A DNA stretch of 64,000 bases from Panulirus ornatus (lineage: Eukaryota; Arthropoda; Malacostraca; Decapoda; Palinuridae). How positions within the stretch are numbered: position 1 is the stretch's first letter; each line of letters begins with the position of its first letter. Below the pieces are notes generated by a model. The model saw only the letters and a list, made by a program, of their open reading frames with translations. It did no database searches and was not told the DNA's origin. A program made the position numbers and the translations under genes. Below are positions 49,683-61,494 of the stretch, piece after piece. The stretch spans positions 25,074,986-25,138,985 of the forward strand of contig NC_092241.1 in NCBI RefSeq assembly GCF_036320965.1. Reading direction: 5' to 3'.

Positions 49683-50769
49683 TTTTTTAATACTTTGTCG
49701 CTGTCTCCCGCGTTTGCGAGGTAGCGCAAGGAAACAGACGAAAGAAATGGCCCAACCCCCCCCCCATTCACATGTACATACACACGTCCACACACGCAAA
49801 TATACATACCTACACAGCCTTCCATGGTTTACCCCAGACGCTTCACATGCCTTGCTTCAATCCCCTGACAGCACGTCAACCCCTGTATACCACATGACTC
49901 CAATTCACTCTATTTCTTGCCCTCCTTTCACCCTCCTGCATGTTCAGGCCCCGATCACACAAAATCCTTTTCACTCCATCTTTCCACCTCCAATTTGGTC
50001 TCCCTCTTCTCCTCGTTCCCTCCACCTCCGACACATATATCCTCTTGGTCAATCTCTCCTCACTCATTCTCTCCATGTGCCCAAACCATTTCAAAACACC
50101 CTCTTCTGCTCTCTCAACCACGCTCTTTTTATTTCCACACATCTCTCTTACCCTTACGTTACTTACTCGATCAAACCACCTCACACCACACATTGTCCTC
50201 AAACATCTCATTTCCAGCACATCCATCCTCCTGCGCACTTCTCTATCCATAGCCCACGCCTCGCAACCATACAACATTGTTGGAACCACTATTCCCTCAA
50301 ACATACCCATTTTTGCTTTCCGAGATAATGTTCTCGACTTCCACACATTTTTCAAGGCTCCCAAAATTTTCGCCCCCTCCCCCACCCTATGATCCACTTC
50401 CGCTTCCATGGTTCCATCCGCTGACAGATCCACTCCCAGATATCTAAAACACTTCACTTCCTCCAGTTTTTCTCCATTCAAACTCACCTCCCAATTGACT
50501 TGACCCTCACCCCTACTGTACCTAATAACCTTGCTCTTATTCACATTTACTCTCAACTTTCTTCTTCCACACACTTTACCAAACTCAGTCACCAGCTTCT
50601 GCAGTTTCTCACATGAATCAGCCACCAGCGCTGTATCATCAACGAACAACAACTGACTCACTTCCCAAGCTCTCTCATCCCCAACAGACTTCATACTTGC
50701 CCCTCTTTCCAGGACTCTTGCATTTACCTCCCTTACAACCCCATCCATAAACAAATTAAACAACCATGG
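49666..50769 (-). mobile_element. 3' segment of a twin-primed LINE insertion (short UTR)
   Basis: T run 49666-49688 (poly(A) on minus), short UTR, and RT from SPWLFNLFMDGVV to the C-terminus in one frame (minus 50820-49876; 314 aa in all, the first few residues being foreign). FADD is altered to FVDD (LLFVDDTALVADSC, codons near 50640), a change in the catalytic motif. It ends at ctccatggttg, exactly where the inverted segment 50770-51014 leaves off. Confidence 0.87.
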
Positions 50770-51011
50770 AGAATGTATGTGAGAAATACTTAGAAAAGCA
50801 AATGGATTTGTATGTAGCATTTATGGATCTGGAGAAGGCATATGATAGAGTTGATAGAGATGCTCTGTGGAAGGTATTAAGAATATATGGTGTGGGAGGC
50901 AAGTTGTTAGAAGCAGTGAAAAGTTTTTATCGAGGATGTAAGGCATGTGTACGTGTAGGAAGAGAGGAAAGTGATTGGTTCTCAGTGAATGTAGGTTTGC
51001 GGCAGGGGTGT

Positions 51012-51014
<3 letters not shown>
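50770..51014 (+). mobile_element. Inverted 5' segment of the twin-primed LINE insertion
   Basis: 245 bp in sense from gaatgtatgtgagaaatac to gcggcaggggtgtgtgat, that is ENVCEKYLEKQMDLYVAFMD to VGLRQGCV. Its outer end is the element position adjacent to the start of 50769 (about 2 nt lost), as twin priming predicts. Next to it lies (TA)n. Confidence 0.87.

Positions 51015-51054
<40 letters not shown>
51015..51054. repeat. (TA)n microsatellite
   Basis: About 20 TA units between two antisense LINE insertions, followed by a 22-base T run that is the tail of the next one. Confidence 0.92.
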
Positions 51055-51073
<19 letters not shown>

Positions 51074-51994
51074 TTTATACTTTGTCGCTGTCTCCCGCGT
51101 CTGCGAGGTAGCGCAAGGAAACAGACGAAAGAAATGGCCCAACCCCCCCCCATACACATGTACATACACACGTCCACACACGCAAATATACATACCTACA
51201 CAGCTTTCCATGGTTTACCCCGGACGCTTCACATGCCTTGGTTCAATCCACTGACAGCACGTCAACCCCTGTATACCACATCACTCCAATTCGCTCTATT
51301 TCTTGCCCTCCTTTCACCCTCCTGCATGTTCAGGCCCCGATCACACAAAATCCTTTTCACTCCATCTTTCCACCTCCAATTTGGTCTCCCTCTTCTCCTC
51401 GTTCCCTCCACCTCCGACACATATATCCTCTTGGTCAATCTTTCCTCACTCATTCTCTCCATGTGCCCAAACCATTTCAAAACACCCTCTTCTGCTCTCT
51501 CAACCACGCTCTTTTTATTTCCACACATCTCTCTTACCCTTACGTTACTTACTCGATCAAACCACCTCACACCACACATTGTCCTCAAGCATCTCATTTC
51601 CAGCACATCCATCCTCCTGCTCACAACTCTATCCATAGCCCACGCCTCGCAACCATACAACATTGTTGGAACCACTATTCCTTCAAACATACCCATTTTT
51701 GCTTTCCGGGATAATGTTCTCGACTTCCACACATTTTTCAAGGCTCCCAAAATTTTCGCCCCCTCCCCCACCCTATGATCCACTTCCGCTTCCATGGTTC
51801 CATCCGCTGCCAGATCCACTCCCAGATATCTAAAACACTTCACTTCCTCCAGTTTTTCTCCATTCAAACTCACCTCCCAATTGACTTGACCCTCAACCCT
51901 ACTGTACCTAATAACCTTGCTCTTATTCACATTTACTCTCAACTTTCTTCTTCCACACACTTTACCAAACTCAGTCACCAGCTTCTGCAGTTTC
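51055..51994 (-). mobile_element. RTE-like LINE 3' part (short UTR)
   Basis: T-run tail 51055-51076, short UTR and C-terminal/thumb coding to the EKLQKLVTEFGKV codons just after FADD (minus frame from about 51994 to 51262). At 51994/51995 it meets the 5' end of a SINE-like copy pointing the other way. Confidence 0.87.
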
Positions 51995-52222
51995 TGGGGA
52001 TAGGGGAGAAAGAATACTTCCCACGTATTCCCTGCGTGTCGTAGAAGGCGACTAAAAGGGGAGGGAGCGGGGGGCTGGAAATCCTCCCTTCTCATTATTT
52101 TTTTTTTAATTTTCCAAAAGGAACAGAGAAGGGGGCCAGGTAAGGATATTCCCTCAAAGGCCCATTCCTCTGTTCTTAACGCTACCTCGCTAACGCGGGA
52201 AATGGCGAATAGTTTAAAAAGA

Positions 52223-52230
<8 letters not shown>
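51995..52230 (+). mobile_element. SINE-like element, second copy
   Basis: Starts ggggataggggagaaagaat and matches 16071-16335 throughout, including ccaaaaggaacagagaaggg, ccaggtaaggatattccctc and ttcttaacgctacctcgcta. The 3' part acgctacctcgctaacgcg resembles the LINE terminus more closely than the first copy does. Tail of A-rich sequence then (TA)n. The leader half is nearly the same as LINE leaders at 34054 and 55783. Confidence 0.72.
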
Positions 52231-52300
<70 letters not shown>

Positions 52301-52302
52301 GA
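52231..52302. repeat. (TA)n microsatellite
   Basis: About 35 TA units with one TACA, between the SINE-like tail and a 5'-truncated LINE end. Confidence 0.92.
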
Positions 52303-52505
52303 CATGCTGTCAGTGGATTGAATCAGGGCATGTGAAGCGTCTGGGGTAAACCATGGAAAGCTGTGTAGGTATGTATATTTGCGTGTGTGGACGTATGTAT
52401 ATACATGTGTATGGGGGTGGGTTGGGCCATTTCTTTCGTCTGTTTCCTTGCGCTACCTCGCAAACGCGGGAGACAGTGACAAAGCAAAAAAAAGAAAAAA
52501 AAAAA

Positions 52506-52506
<1 letters not shown>
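52303..52506 (+). mobile_element. Very short 5'-truncated LINE insertion
   Basis: About 200 bp only: tgctgtcagtggattgaatc, the short-UTR junction (ggaaagctgtgtaggtatg), and the terminus tacctcgcaaacgcgggag with an A-rich tail. (TA)n lies on both sides. Confidence 0.88.

Positions 52507-52562
<56 letters not shown>
52507..52562. repeat. (TA)n microsatellite
   Basis: About 27 TA units between the tail of the short insertion and the truncated 5' end of the next copy. Confidence 0.92.
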
Positions 52563-52565
<3 letters not shown>

Positions 52566-54970
52566 TGTGGAGGCTAAGGTGAAGATTAGTATGGGTTTTC
52601 AGAAAAGAGGAGTGAATGTTGGGGTGAAGAAGGTGGTGAGAGTAAGTGAGCTTGGGAAGGAGACCTGTGTGGGGAAGTACCAGGAGAGACTGTGTACAGA
52701 ATGGAAAAAGGTGAGAACAATGGAAGTAAGGGGAGTGGGGGAGGAATGGGATGTATTTAGGGAATCAGTGATGGATTGCGCAAAAGATGCTTGTGGCATG
52801 AGAAGAGTGGGAGGTGGGCTGTTTCGAAAGGGTAGTGAGTGGTGGGATGAAGAAGTAAGAGTATTAGTGAAAGAGAAGAGAGAGGCATTTGGACGATTTT
52901 TGCAGGGAAAAAATGCAATTGAGTGGGAGAAGTATAAAAGAAAGAGACAGGAGGTCAAGAGAAAGGTGCAAGAGGTGAAAAAAAGGGCAAATGAGAGTTG
53001 GGGCGAGAGACTATCAGTAAATTTTAGGGAGAATAAAAAGATGTTCTGGAAGGAGGTAAATAGGGTGCGTAAGACAAGGGAGCAAATGGGAACTTCAGTG
53101 AAGGGCGTAAATGGGGAGGTGATAACAAGTAGTGGTGATGTGAGAAGGAGATGGAATGAGTATTTTGAAGGTTTGTTGAATGTGTCTGATGACAGAGTGG
53201 CAGATATAGGGTGTTTTGGTCGAGGTGGTGTGCAAAGTGAGAGGGTTAGGGAAAATGATTTGGTAAACAGAGAAGAGGTAGTAAAAGCTTTGCGGAAGAT
53301 GAAAGCCGGCAAGGCAGCAGGTTTGGATGGTATTGCAGTGGAATTTATTAAAAAAGGGGGTGACTGTATTGTTGACTGGTTGGTAAGGTTATTTAATGTA
53401 TGTATGACTCATGGTGAGGTGCCTGAGGATTGGCGGAATGCGTGCATAGTGCCATTGTACAAAGGCAAAGGGGATAAGAGTGAGTGCTCAAATTACAGAG
53501 GTATAAGTTTGTTGAGTATTCCTGGTAAATTATATGGGAGGGTATTGATTGAGAGGGTGAAGGCATGTACAGAGCATCAGATTGGGGAAGAGCAGTGCGG
53601 TTTCAGAAGTGGTAGAGGATGTGTGGATCAGGCGTTTGCTTTGAAGAATGTATGTGAGAAATACTTAGAAAAGCAAATGGATTTGTATGTAGCATTTATG
53701 GATCTGGAGAAGGCATATGATAGAGTTGATAGAGATGCTCTGTGGAAGGTATTAAGAATATATGGTGTGGGAGGCAAGTTGTTAGAAGCAGTGAAAAGTT
53801 TTTATTGAGGATGTAAGGCATGTGTACGTGTAGGAAGAGAGGAAAGTGATTGGTTCTCAGTGAATGTAGGTTTGCGGCAGGGGTGTGTGATGTCTCCATG
53901 GTTGTTTAATTTGTTTATGGATGGGGTTGTTAGGGAGGTAAATGCAAGAGTCCTGGAAAGAGGGGCAAGTATGAAGTCTGTTGGGGATGATAGAGCTTGG
54001 GAAGTGAGTCAGTTGTTGTTCGCTGATGATACAGCGCTGGTGGCTGATTCATGTGAGAAACTGCAGAAGCTGGTGACTGAGTTTGGTAAAGTGTGTGGAA
54101 GAAGAAAGTTAAGAGTAAATGTGAATAAGAGCAAGGTTATTAGGTACAGTAGGGTTGAGGGTCAAGTCAATTGGGAGGTGAGTTTGAATGGAGAAAAACT
54201 GGAGGAAGTGAAGTGTTTTAGATATCTGGGAGTGGATCTGTCAGCGGATGGAACCATGGAAGCGGAAGTGGATCATAGGGTGGGGGAGGGGGCGAAAATT
54301 TTGGGAGCCTTGAAAAATGTGTGGAAGTCGAGAACATTATCTCGGAAAGCAAAAATGGGTATGTTTGAAGGAATAGTGGTTCCAACAATGTTGTATGGTT
54401 GCGAGGCGTGGGCTATGGATAGAGTTGTGCGCAGGAGGATGGATGTGCTGGAAATGAGATGTTTGAGGACAATGTGTGGTGTGAGGTGGTTTGATCGAGT
54501 AAGTAACGTAAGGGTAAGAGAGATGTGTGGAAATAAAAAGAGCGTGGTTGAGAGAGCAGAAGAGGGTGTTTTGAAATGGTTTGGGCACATGGAGAGAATG
54601 AGTGAGGAAAGATTGACCAAGAGGATATATGTGTCGGAGGTGGAGGGAACGAGGAGAAGAGGGAGACCAAATTGGAGGTGGAAAGATGGAGTGAAAAAGA
54701 TTTTGTGTGATCGGGGCCTGAACATGCAGGAGGGTGAAAGGAGGGCAAGGAATAGAGTGAATTGGAGCGATGTGGTATACAGGGGTTGACGTGCTGTCAG
54801 TGGATTGAATCAAGGCATGTGAAGCGTCTGGGGTAAACCATGGAAAGCTGTGTAGGTATGTATATTTGCATGTGTGGACGTGTGTATGTACATGTGTATG
54901 GGGGGGGGGGCATTTCTTTCATCTTTTTCCTTGCGCTACCTCGCAAACGCGGGAGACAGCGACAAAGTAT

Positions 54971-54986
<16 letters not shown>
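52563..54986 (+). mobile_element. RTE-like LINE, truncated in EN (short UTR), well preserved
   Basis: Begins tcttgtggaggctaaggtga, right after the SDHY codons of EN, and runs to a 17-base A tail. Linker and RT are intact but for one stop. Bounded by (TA)n at both ends. Together with 46364-49594 it is the youngest-looking sequence in the window. Confidence 0.9.
52567..54789 (+). pseudogene. Linker-RT frame with a single TGA
   Basis: Frame 52567-53808 (linker, KAGKAAGLDGIAVEFIKKGG, NYRGISLLSIPGKL, GFRSGRGCVDQAFAL, DLEKAYDRVDRDALW, to AVKSFY) then 53860-54789 (VGLRQGCVMSPWLF, LLFADDTALVADSC, LGVDLSADGT, GRPNWRWKDG). The break is TGA at 53806-53808 where other copies have CGA (Arg), a CpG transition. 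FADD is intact. Confidence 0.87.

Positions 54987-55049
<63 letters not shown>
54987..55049. repeat. (TA)n microsatellite
   Basis: About 31 TA units after the A tail of the preceding copy; then a short spacer (acatacatatcaacatatat) and the next antisense terminus. Confidence 0.92.
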
Positions 55050-55053
<4 letters not shown>

Positions 55054-55084
55054 CATATCAACATATATATCATTAATTTTATTA

Positions 55085-55779
55085 TACTTTGTTGCTGTCT
55101 CCCGCGTTAGCAAGGTAGCACAAGGAAACAGATGAAAGAATGGCCCAACCCACCCACATACACATGTATATACATACACGCCCACACACGCACATAAACA
55201 TACATACATATACATTTTAAAGTATACATACATATACATACACAGAAAAATACATATGTACAAACTCATACTTGCTGCCCTCAACCATTCCAGTCACCAC
55301 CCCACCACACATAAAATGGCACTACCTTTCCCCCTGCACACACACGAGGTAGTGCTAGGAAAATACAACAAAGGCCACAATCGTTCACACTCAGTCTCTA
55401 GCTATAATGTGTAATGCACCGTAACCAAAGCTCCCTTTCCACATCTGGGCCTCAAAAAACTTTCCATGGTTTACCCGAGACACTTCACATGCCCTGGTTC
55501 AATCCATTGACAGCACATCGACCCCAGTATACCACATCATTACAATTCACCCTATTCCTTCCACACCTTTCACCCTCCTGCATATTCAGGCCAAGATCAC
55601 TCAAAATCTTTTTCACTCCATCCTTCCATATCCCACTTCTCCTCGTTCCCTCCACCTATGACACATATATCCTCTTCGTCAATCTTTCATCACTCATTCT
55701 CTCTATGTGATCAAACTATTGAAATACACCCTCTTCTGCTCTCTCAACCACACTTTTTATTACAATACCTCTCTCATCC
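55085..55779 (-). mobile_element. RTE-like LINE 3' part (long UTR)
   Basis: Antisense terminus (ctttgttgctgtctcccgcg), long UTR to about 55410, then C-terminal coding to the NERVRE codons (55779). More diverged than the (TA)n-associated copies. A deletion removes the codons around GRPNW near 55627. Confidence 0.78.
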
Positions 55780-58700
55780 ATGGGGATAGGGGAGAAAGAA
55801 TACTGCTCATGGATAACTCACGTGTTGTATAGGGCGACTAAAAGGGACGGGAGCAGGGGCTAGAAACCCTCCCCTCCATGTATTTTAACTTTCTAAAAGA
55901 GGAAACAGAAGAAGGAGTCACGCGGGTAGTGCTCATCCTCATCGAAGGCTCAGATTGGGGTGTCTAAATGTGTGTGCATATAACCAAGAGGAGAAAAAAG
56001 GAGAGATAGGTACTATGTTTGAGGAGAGGAACCTGGATGTTTTGGCTCTGAGTGAAATCAAGCTCAAGGGTAAAGGGAAAGAGTGGTTTGGGAAAGTCTT
56101 GGGAGTAAAGTCCGGGGTTATTAAGAGGCCAAGAGTAAGGGAAGGAGTAGCACTACTCCTGAAACAGGAGTGGTGGGAGTATGTGACAGTGTAAGAAAGA
56201 AAACTTTAGATTGATATGGGTGAAAATGAAAGTGGATGGAGAGAGATGGGTGATTATTGGGGCATATGCACCTGGGCATGAGAAGAAAGATCATGAGAGG
56301 CAAGTGATTGAGGAGCAGCTGAGTGAGTGTGTTAGTAGTTTCCATACACAAGACCGGGTTATAGTGAAGGGTGATTTGAATACAAAGGTGAGTAATGTGG
56401 CAGTTGAGGGAATAATTGGTATACATGGGGTGTTCAGTGTTGTAAATGGTAATGGTTAAGAGTTTGCATATCTATGTGCTGAAAAAGGACTGGTGATTGG
56501 GAATACCTGGTTTAAAAGGAGAGATATATATAAGTATAGGTATGTAAGTAGGAGGGATGGCCAGAGAGCTTTATTGGATTACGTGTTAAATGATAGAAGC
56601 ACAAAAGAGAGACTTTTGGATGTTAATGCGCTAAGAGGTGCAACTGGAGGGATGTCTGATCATTATCTTGTGGAGGGAAAGGTGAAGATTTGTTGAGGTT
56701 TTCAGAAAAGAGAGAATGTTGGGGTGAAGAAAGTGGAGAGAGTAAGTGAGCTTCAGAAGGAGACTTGTGTGAGGAGGTACCAGGAGAGACTGAGTATAGA
56801 ATGGAAAAAGGTGAGAACAAAGGACGTAAGGGGAGTGGGGGGAGGAATGGGATGTATTTAGGAAAGCAGTAATGGATTGTGGAAAAGATGCTTCTGGCAT
56901 GAGAAACGTGGGAGGTGGGCAGATTAGAAAGGGTAGTGAGTGGTGAGATGAAGAAGTAAGATCATTAGTGAAAGAGAAGAGAGAGGCATTTGTACAATTT
57001 TTGCAGGGAAATAATGCAAATGAATGGGAGATACATAAAATAAAGAGGCAGGAGGTTAAGAGAAAGGTGCAAGAGGCGAAAAAGAGGGCAAATGAGAGTT
57101 GGGGTGAGAGAGTATCATTAAATTTTAGAGAGAATAAAAAGATGTTTTCAAAGTTGGTAAATAAAGTGCATAAGACAAGGAAACAAATGGGAACATCAGT
57201 AAAGGGGGCTAATGGGGAGGTGATTACAAGTAGTGGTGATGTGAGAAGATGGAGTGAGTAATTTGAAGGTTTATTGAATGTGTTTAATGACAGATTGGCA
57301 GATATAGGGTGTTTTGGTCGACGTGGTGTGCAAAGTCAGAAGGTTAGGGAGAGTGATTTGGTAAACAGAGAAGAGGTAGTAAAAGTGGGTTTGGATGGTA
57401 TTGCAGTGGAATTTATTAGAAAAGGGGGTGACTGTATTCCTGATTGGTTCGTAAGGTTATCTAATATATGTATGATTCATGGTGAGGTGCCTGAGCACTG
57501 GCGAAATTCTTGCATAGTGCCATTGTACAAAGGCAAAAGGGATAAAAGTGAGTCCTCAAATTATAAAGGTATAAGTTTGTTGAGTATTCCTGGGAAATTA
57601 TATGGGAGAGTATCAACTGAGAGGGTGAAGACATGTAAAGAGCATCAGATTGGAAAAGAGCAATGTGGTTTCAGAAGTGGTAGAGGATGTATGGATCAGG
57701 TGTTTGCTTTGAAAAATGTATGAGAAATACTTAGAAAAGCAAATGGATTTGTATGTAGCAAACCAACATTCACTGAGAATCAATCACTTTCCTCTATAGA
57801 AGGTATTAAGAATATATGGTGTGGGATGCAAGCTCTTAGAAGCAGTGAAAAGTTTTTATCAAGGATGTAAATCATGAATACGTGTAGGAAGAGAGGAAAG
57901 TTACTGGTTGTCAGTGAATGATGGTTTGCGACAGGGGTGCGTGATGTCTCCATGGTTGTTTAATTTGTTTATGGATGTAGTTCTTAGGGAGGTGAATACA
58001 AGAGTTTTGGAAAGAGGGGCAATTATGCAGTCTGTTGTGGATGAGAGCTTGGGAAGCAAGTCAGTTGTTGTTTGCTGATGATACGGAGCTGGTGGCTGAT
58101 TGGGGTGAGAAACTGCAAGAGCTGGTGACTGAGCTTGGTACGGTGCGTGAAAGAAGAAAGCTGAGAGTAAATGTGAATAAGAACAAGGTAATTAGGTACA
58201 ATAGGGTTGAGGGACAACTCAACTGGGAGGTAAGTTTGAATGGAGAAAACCTGGAGGAAGTGAAGTGTTTTAGATATCTGGGAGTGGATTTGGCAGCAGA
58301 TGGAACCATGGAAGCAGAATTGAATCATAGGGTGGGGGAGTTGGAGAAAATTCTGGGAGCATTGGAGCATTGAAAAATGTGTGGAAGTCAAGAACATTAT
58401 CTTCGAAAGCAAAAATAGGTATGTCTGAAGGAATAGTGGTTCCAACAATGTCATATGGTTGCAAGGCACGGGCTATATATAGATTTGTAAGGAGGAGGGT
58501 GGATGTACTGGAAATGAAATGTTTGAGGACAATATGTGGTCTGAGGTGGTTTGATCGAGTAAGTAATGAAAGGGTAAGAGAGATAAGTGGTAATAAAAAA
58601 GAGTATGGTTGAGAGAGCAGAAGAGGGTGTTTTGAAATGGTTTGGTCACATGGAGAGAATGAGTGACAAACGATTGACCAAGAAGATATGTGTCAGAGGT

Positions 58701-59195
58701 GGAGGGAACGAGGTGAAAGGCGTGCAAAGAATAGAGTTAATTGGTATACCGAGGTCAACGTGCTGTCAATGGATTGAACCAGGGCATGTGAAGCGTCTGA
58801 TGTAAACCATGGAAAGTTTTGTGAGGCCTGGATGTGGAAAGGGAGTTGTGGTTTCGGTGCATTATACATGACAGCTCGAGACTGAGTGTGAACGAATGTG
58901 GCCTTTGTCTTTTCCTAGCGCTACCTCACGCACATGCTGGGGGAGGGGGTTTTCATTTCATTTCATGTGTGGCAGATTGGCGACGGGAATGAATACGGGC
59001 AGAAAGTATGAATTATGTACATGTGTATATATGTCAGTGTGTGTATATATATGTATACATTGAGATGTATAGGTGTGTATATATGCATGTGTGGACGTGT
59101 ATGTATATACATGTGTATGTGGGTGGGTTGGGCCATTCTTTCGTCTGTTTCCTAGTGCTAACTCGCTAATGTGGGAGACTGCGACAAAGTATAAT
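55780..59195 (+). mobile_element. RTE-like LINE, leader to long 3' UTR
   Basis: Leader from ggggataggggagaaagaat (55783); EN frames 55955-56194, 56211-56459 and 56493-56696 (GDLNTKVSNVAVEGIIGIHG, DYVLNDRSTKERLLDVN, SDHYLVEGKVKIC); linker 56968-57261; RT 57274-57723 (NYKGISLLSIPGKL, GFRSGRGCMDQVFAL). FADD occurs near 58075 with TELVADWGEKL after it (frame 58035-58373), C-terminal region 58370-58760, long UTR to 59195. A 36-bp inverted scrap interrupts RT at 57760-57795. At least eight frame breaks. Confidence 0.85.
57760..57795 (-). mobile_element. 36-bp inverted LINE scrap inside RT
   Basis: aaaccaacattcactgagaa ... tttcctct is the antisense of the REESDWFSVNVGL codons, which in the element lie about 130 bp downstream. 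It replaces about 50 bp of the DLEKAYDRVDRDALW region. Confidence 0.8.
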
Positions 59196-59207
59196 AAATA
59201 AAATAAT

Positions 59208-59716
59208 AATCTCTCTTACCTTTTCATAACTGAAACCACCTCACACCACATATTGTCCTCAAACATCTCATTTCCAACACATCCACCCACCTCCGCACAA
59301 CCCTATCTATAGCGCACGCCTCACAATCATATAACATTGTTGGAACCAATTTTCTTTCGCAGTCTCATCCACAACAGACTACATAATTGCCCCTCTCTCC
59401 AAAACTCTTGCATTCACCTCCCTCACAACCCCATCCATAAACAAATCAAACAACCATGGAGACATCACATACCCCTCCGCAAACTGATATTCAGTGGGAA
59501 CCAATCATATTCCTCTCTTCCTACTCATACATATGCCTTAAATTCTCGATAAAAACTTTTCACTGCCTCTCGCAACTTGCATCCGACACCATATACTCTT
59601 AACACCTTCCACTGAGCATCTCTATCAACTCTATCATATGCCTTCTCCATTTCTGAAAATGCTACATACAAATCCATTTGTTTTTCTAAGTATTTCTCAC
59701 ATACATTCCTCAAAGC
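59208..59716 (-). mobile_element. RTE-like LINE fragment, RT, internally deleted
   Basis: Antisense: thumb codons (59208-59350), then a jump near 59356 to just upstream of FADD (cagtctcatccacaacagac), and on to CEKYLEKQMDLYVAF (frame 59713-59525). The FADD box itself is deleted. It ends at LKNVCEKY and flips to sense at 59717. Confidence 0.75.
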
Positions 59717-61494
59717 TCAAGGGTAAGGGAGAGGAGTAGTTTGGGAATGTTTTGGGAGTAAAGTCAGGGGTTGATGAGACGCCAAAAGCAAGGGAATGAG
59801 AAGCACTACTCCTGAAACAGTTGTGGGAGTACGTGATAGAGTGTAAGAAAGTAAACTCTAAACTGATATGGGTAAAACTGAAAGTGGATGGAGAGAGATG
59901 GGTGATTATTGGTGCCTATGCACCTGGGTATAAGAAGAAAGATCATGACGCAATTGTTTTGGGACCAGTTGAGTAAGTTAGTAGTTTTAATGCATGAGAC
60001 TAGGTTATAGTGATTGGTTATTTGAATGCAAAGGTGAGTCATGTGGCAGTGGAGGGAATACATGTACATGGGGTGTTCAGTGTTGTAAATGGAAATGGCG
60101 AAGAGCTTGTAGATTTGTGTTGAAAAAGGACTGGTGATTGGGAATACCTGGTTAAAAAGAAGAGATATACATAAGCATACGTATATAAGGAGGAGAAATG
60201 GCCAGAGAGCATTATCGGATTACGTGTTAATTAATAGGTGTGCGAAAGAGAGATTTTAGGATGCTAATGAGCTGAAAGGTGCAACTGGAGGGATGTCTGA
60301 TCATTATCTTGTGGAGGTGAAGGTGAATATTTGTAGAGGTTTTCAGAAAAGAAGAGAATATTGGGGTGAAGAGAGTGGTGAGAGTAAGTGAGCTTGGAAA
60401 GGAGACTTGTGGGAATAAGTACCAGGAGAGATTAAGTGCAGAATGGAAAAAGGTGAGAGCAAAGGACGTAAGGGGAGTGGGGGTGGAGTGGAATGTATTT
60501 AGGGAATCAGTGATGGCTTGCACAAAAGATGCTTGTGGCATGAGAAAGGTAGGAGGTGGGCAGATTAGAAAGAGTAGTGAGTGGTGGGATGAAGAAATAA
60601 GAATATTAGTGAAAGAGAAGAGAGATGCATTTGGACGTTTTTTACAGGGAAATAGTGCATATGAGTGGGAGATATATAAAAGGTCAAGAGAAAGGGGCAA
60701 GAGGTGAAAAAGAGAGAAATAAGACTTGGGGCAAGAGAGCATCACTAAATTTTAGGGGAGATAAAAAGATGTTTCGGAAGTAGGTAAATAAAGTGCATAA
60801 GATGAGAACAAATGGGAACATCGGTGAAGGGGGCTAATGAAGAGGTAATAACAAGTAGTAGTGATGTGAGAAGGAGATGGAGTGAGTATTTTTACGGTTT
60901 GTCGAATGTGTTTAGATGATAGTATGGCAGGTATAGGGTGTTTTGGTTGAAGATGTGTGCAAAGTGAGAGGGTTAGGGAGAATGGTTTCGTAAACGGAGA
61001 AGAGGTAGTGAAAACTATGCAGAAGATGAAAGCCGGCAGGTTTGGATGGTATAGCAGAGGAATTTATCAAAAAGGGGGTGACAGTGTTGTTCATTAGTTG
61101 GTGAGGATATTCAATGTATTAATGGTTCATGATGAAGTACCTAAGGATTGGCAGAATGCAGGCATAGTGCCATTGTATAAAGGAAAAGGGGATAAAGGTG
61201 AGTGTTCAAATTACTGAGGTATAAGTTTATTGAGTATTCCTGGGAAATTATATGGGAGGCTATTGATTGAGAGGGTGAAAGCATGTACAGTGCATCAGAT
61301 TGGGGAAGACATTGTGGTTTCAGAAGTGGTAGCGGATGTGTGGATCAGGTGTTTGCTTTGAAGAATGTATGTGAGAAATACTTAGAAAAGCAAATGATTT
61401 GTATGTAGCATTTATAGATCTAGAGAAGAAATATGATATTGTTGACAGAGTACTCTATGGAAAGTATTAAGAATATATGGTGTGGGAGGAAGTT
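59717..61494 (+). mobile_element. RTE-like LINE, EN to RT
   Basis: Begins ctcaagggtaagggagagg (the LKGKG codons of EN) and runs to the KSFYQG codons. EN is heavily shifted (GDLNA codons changed to GYLNAKV near 60015). Linker frame 60366-60707 is open. RT contains small deletions that increase toward 61400-61494, where it merges with the low-quality tract. Confidence 0.8.

Noticed and set aside
49917..50252. Recurrent open frames of about 111, 150 and 158 codons on the strand opposite RT (also at 23738, 25032, 43065, 51303, 54413, 48943)
   Set aside because: They recur because the LINE recurs; their Ser/His/Pro/Leu-rich text is the antisense shadow of the purine-rich RT coding strand, with no start context or independent conservation visible.
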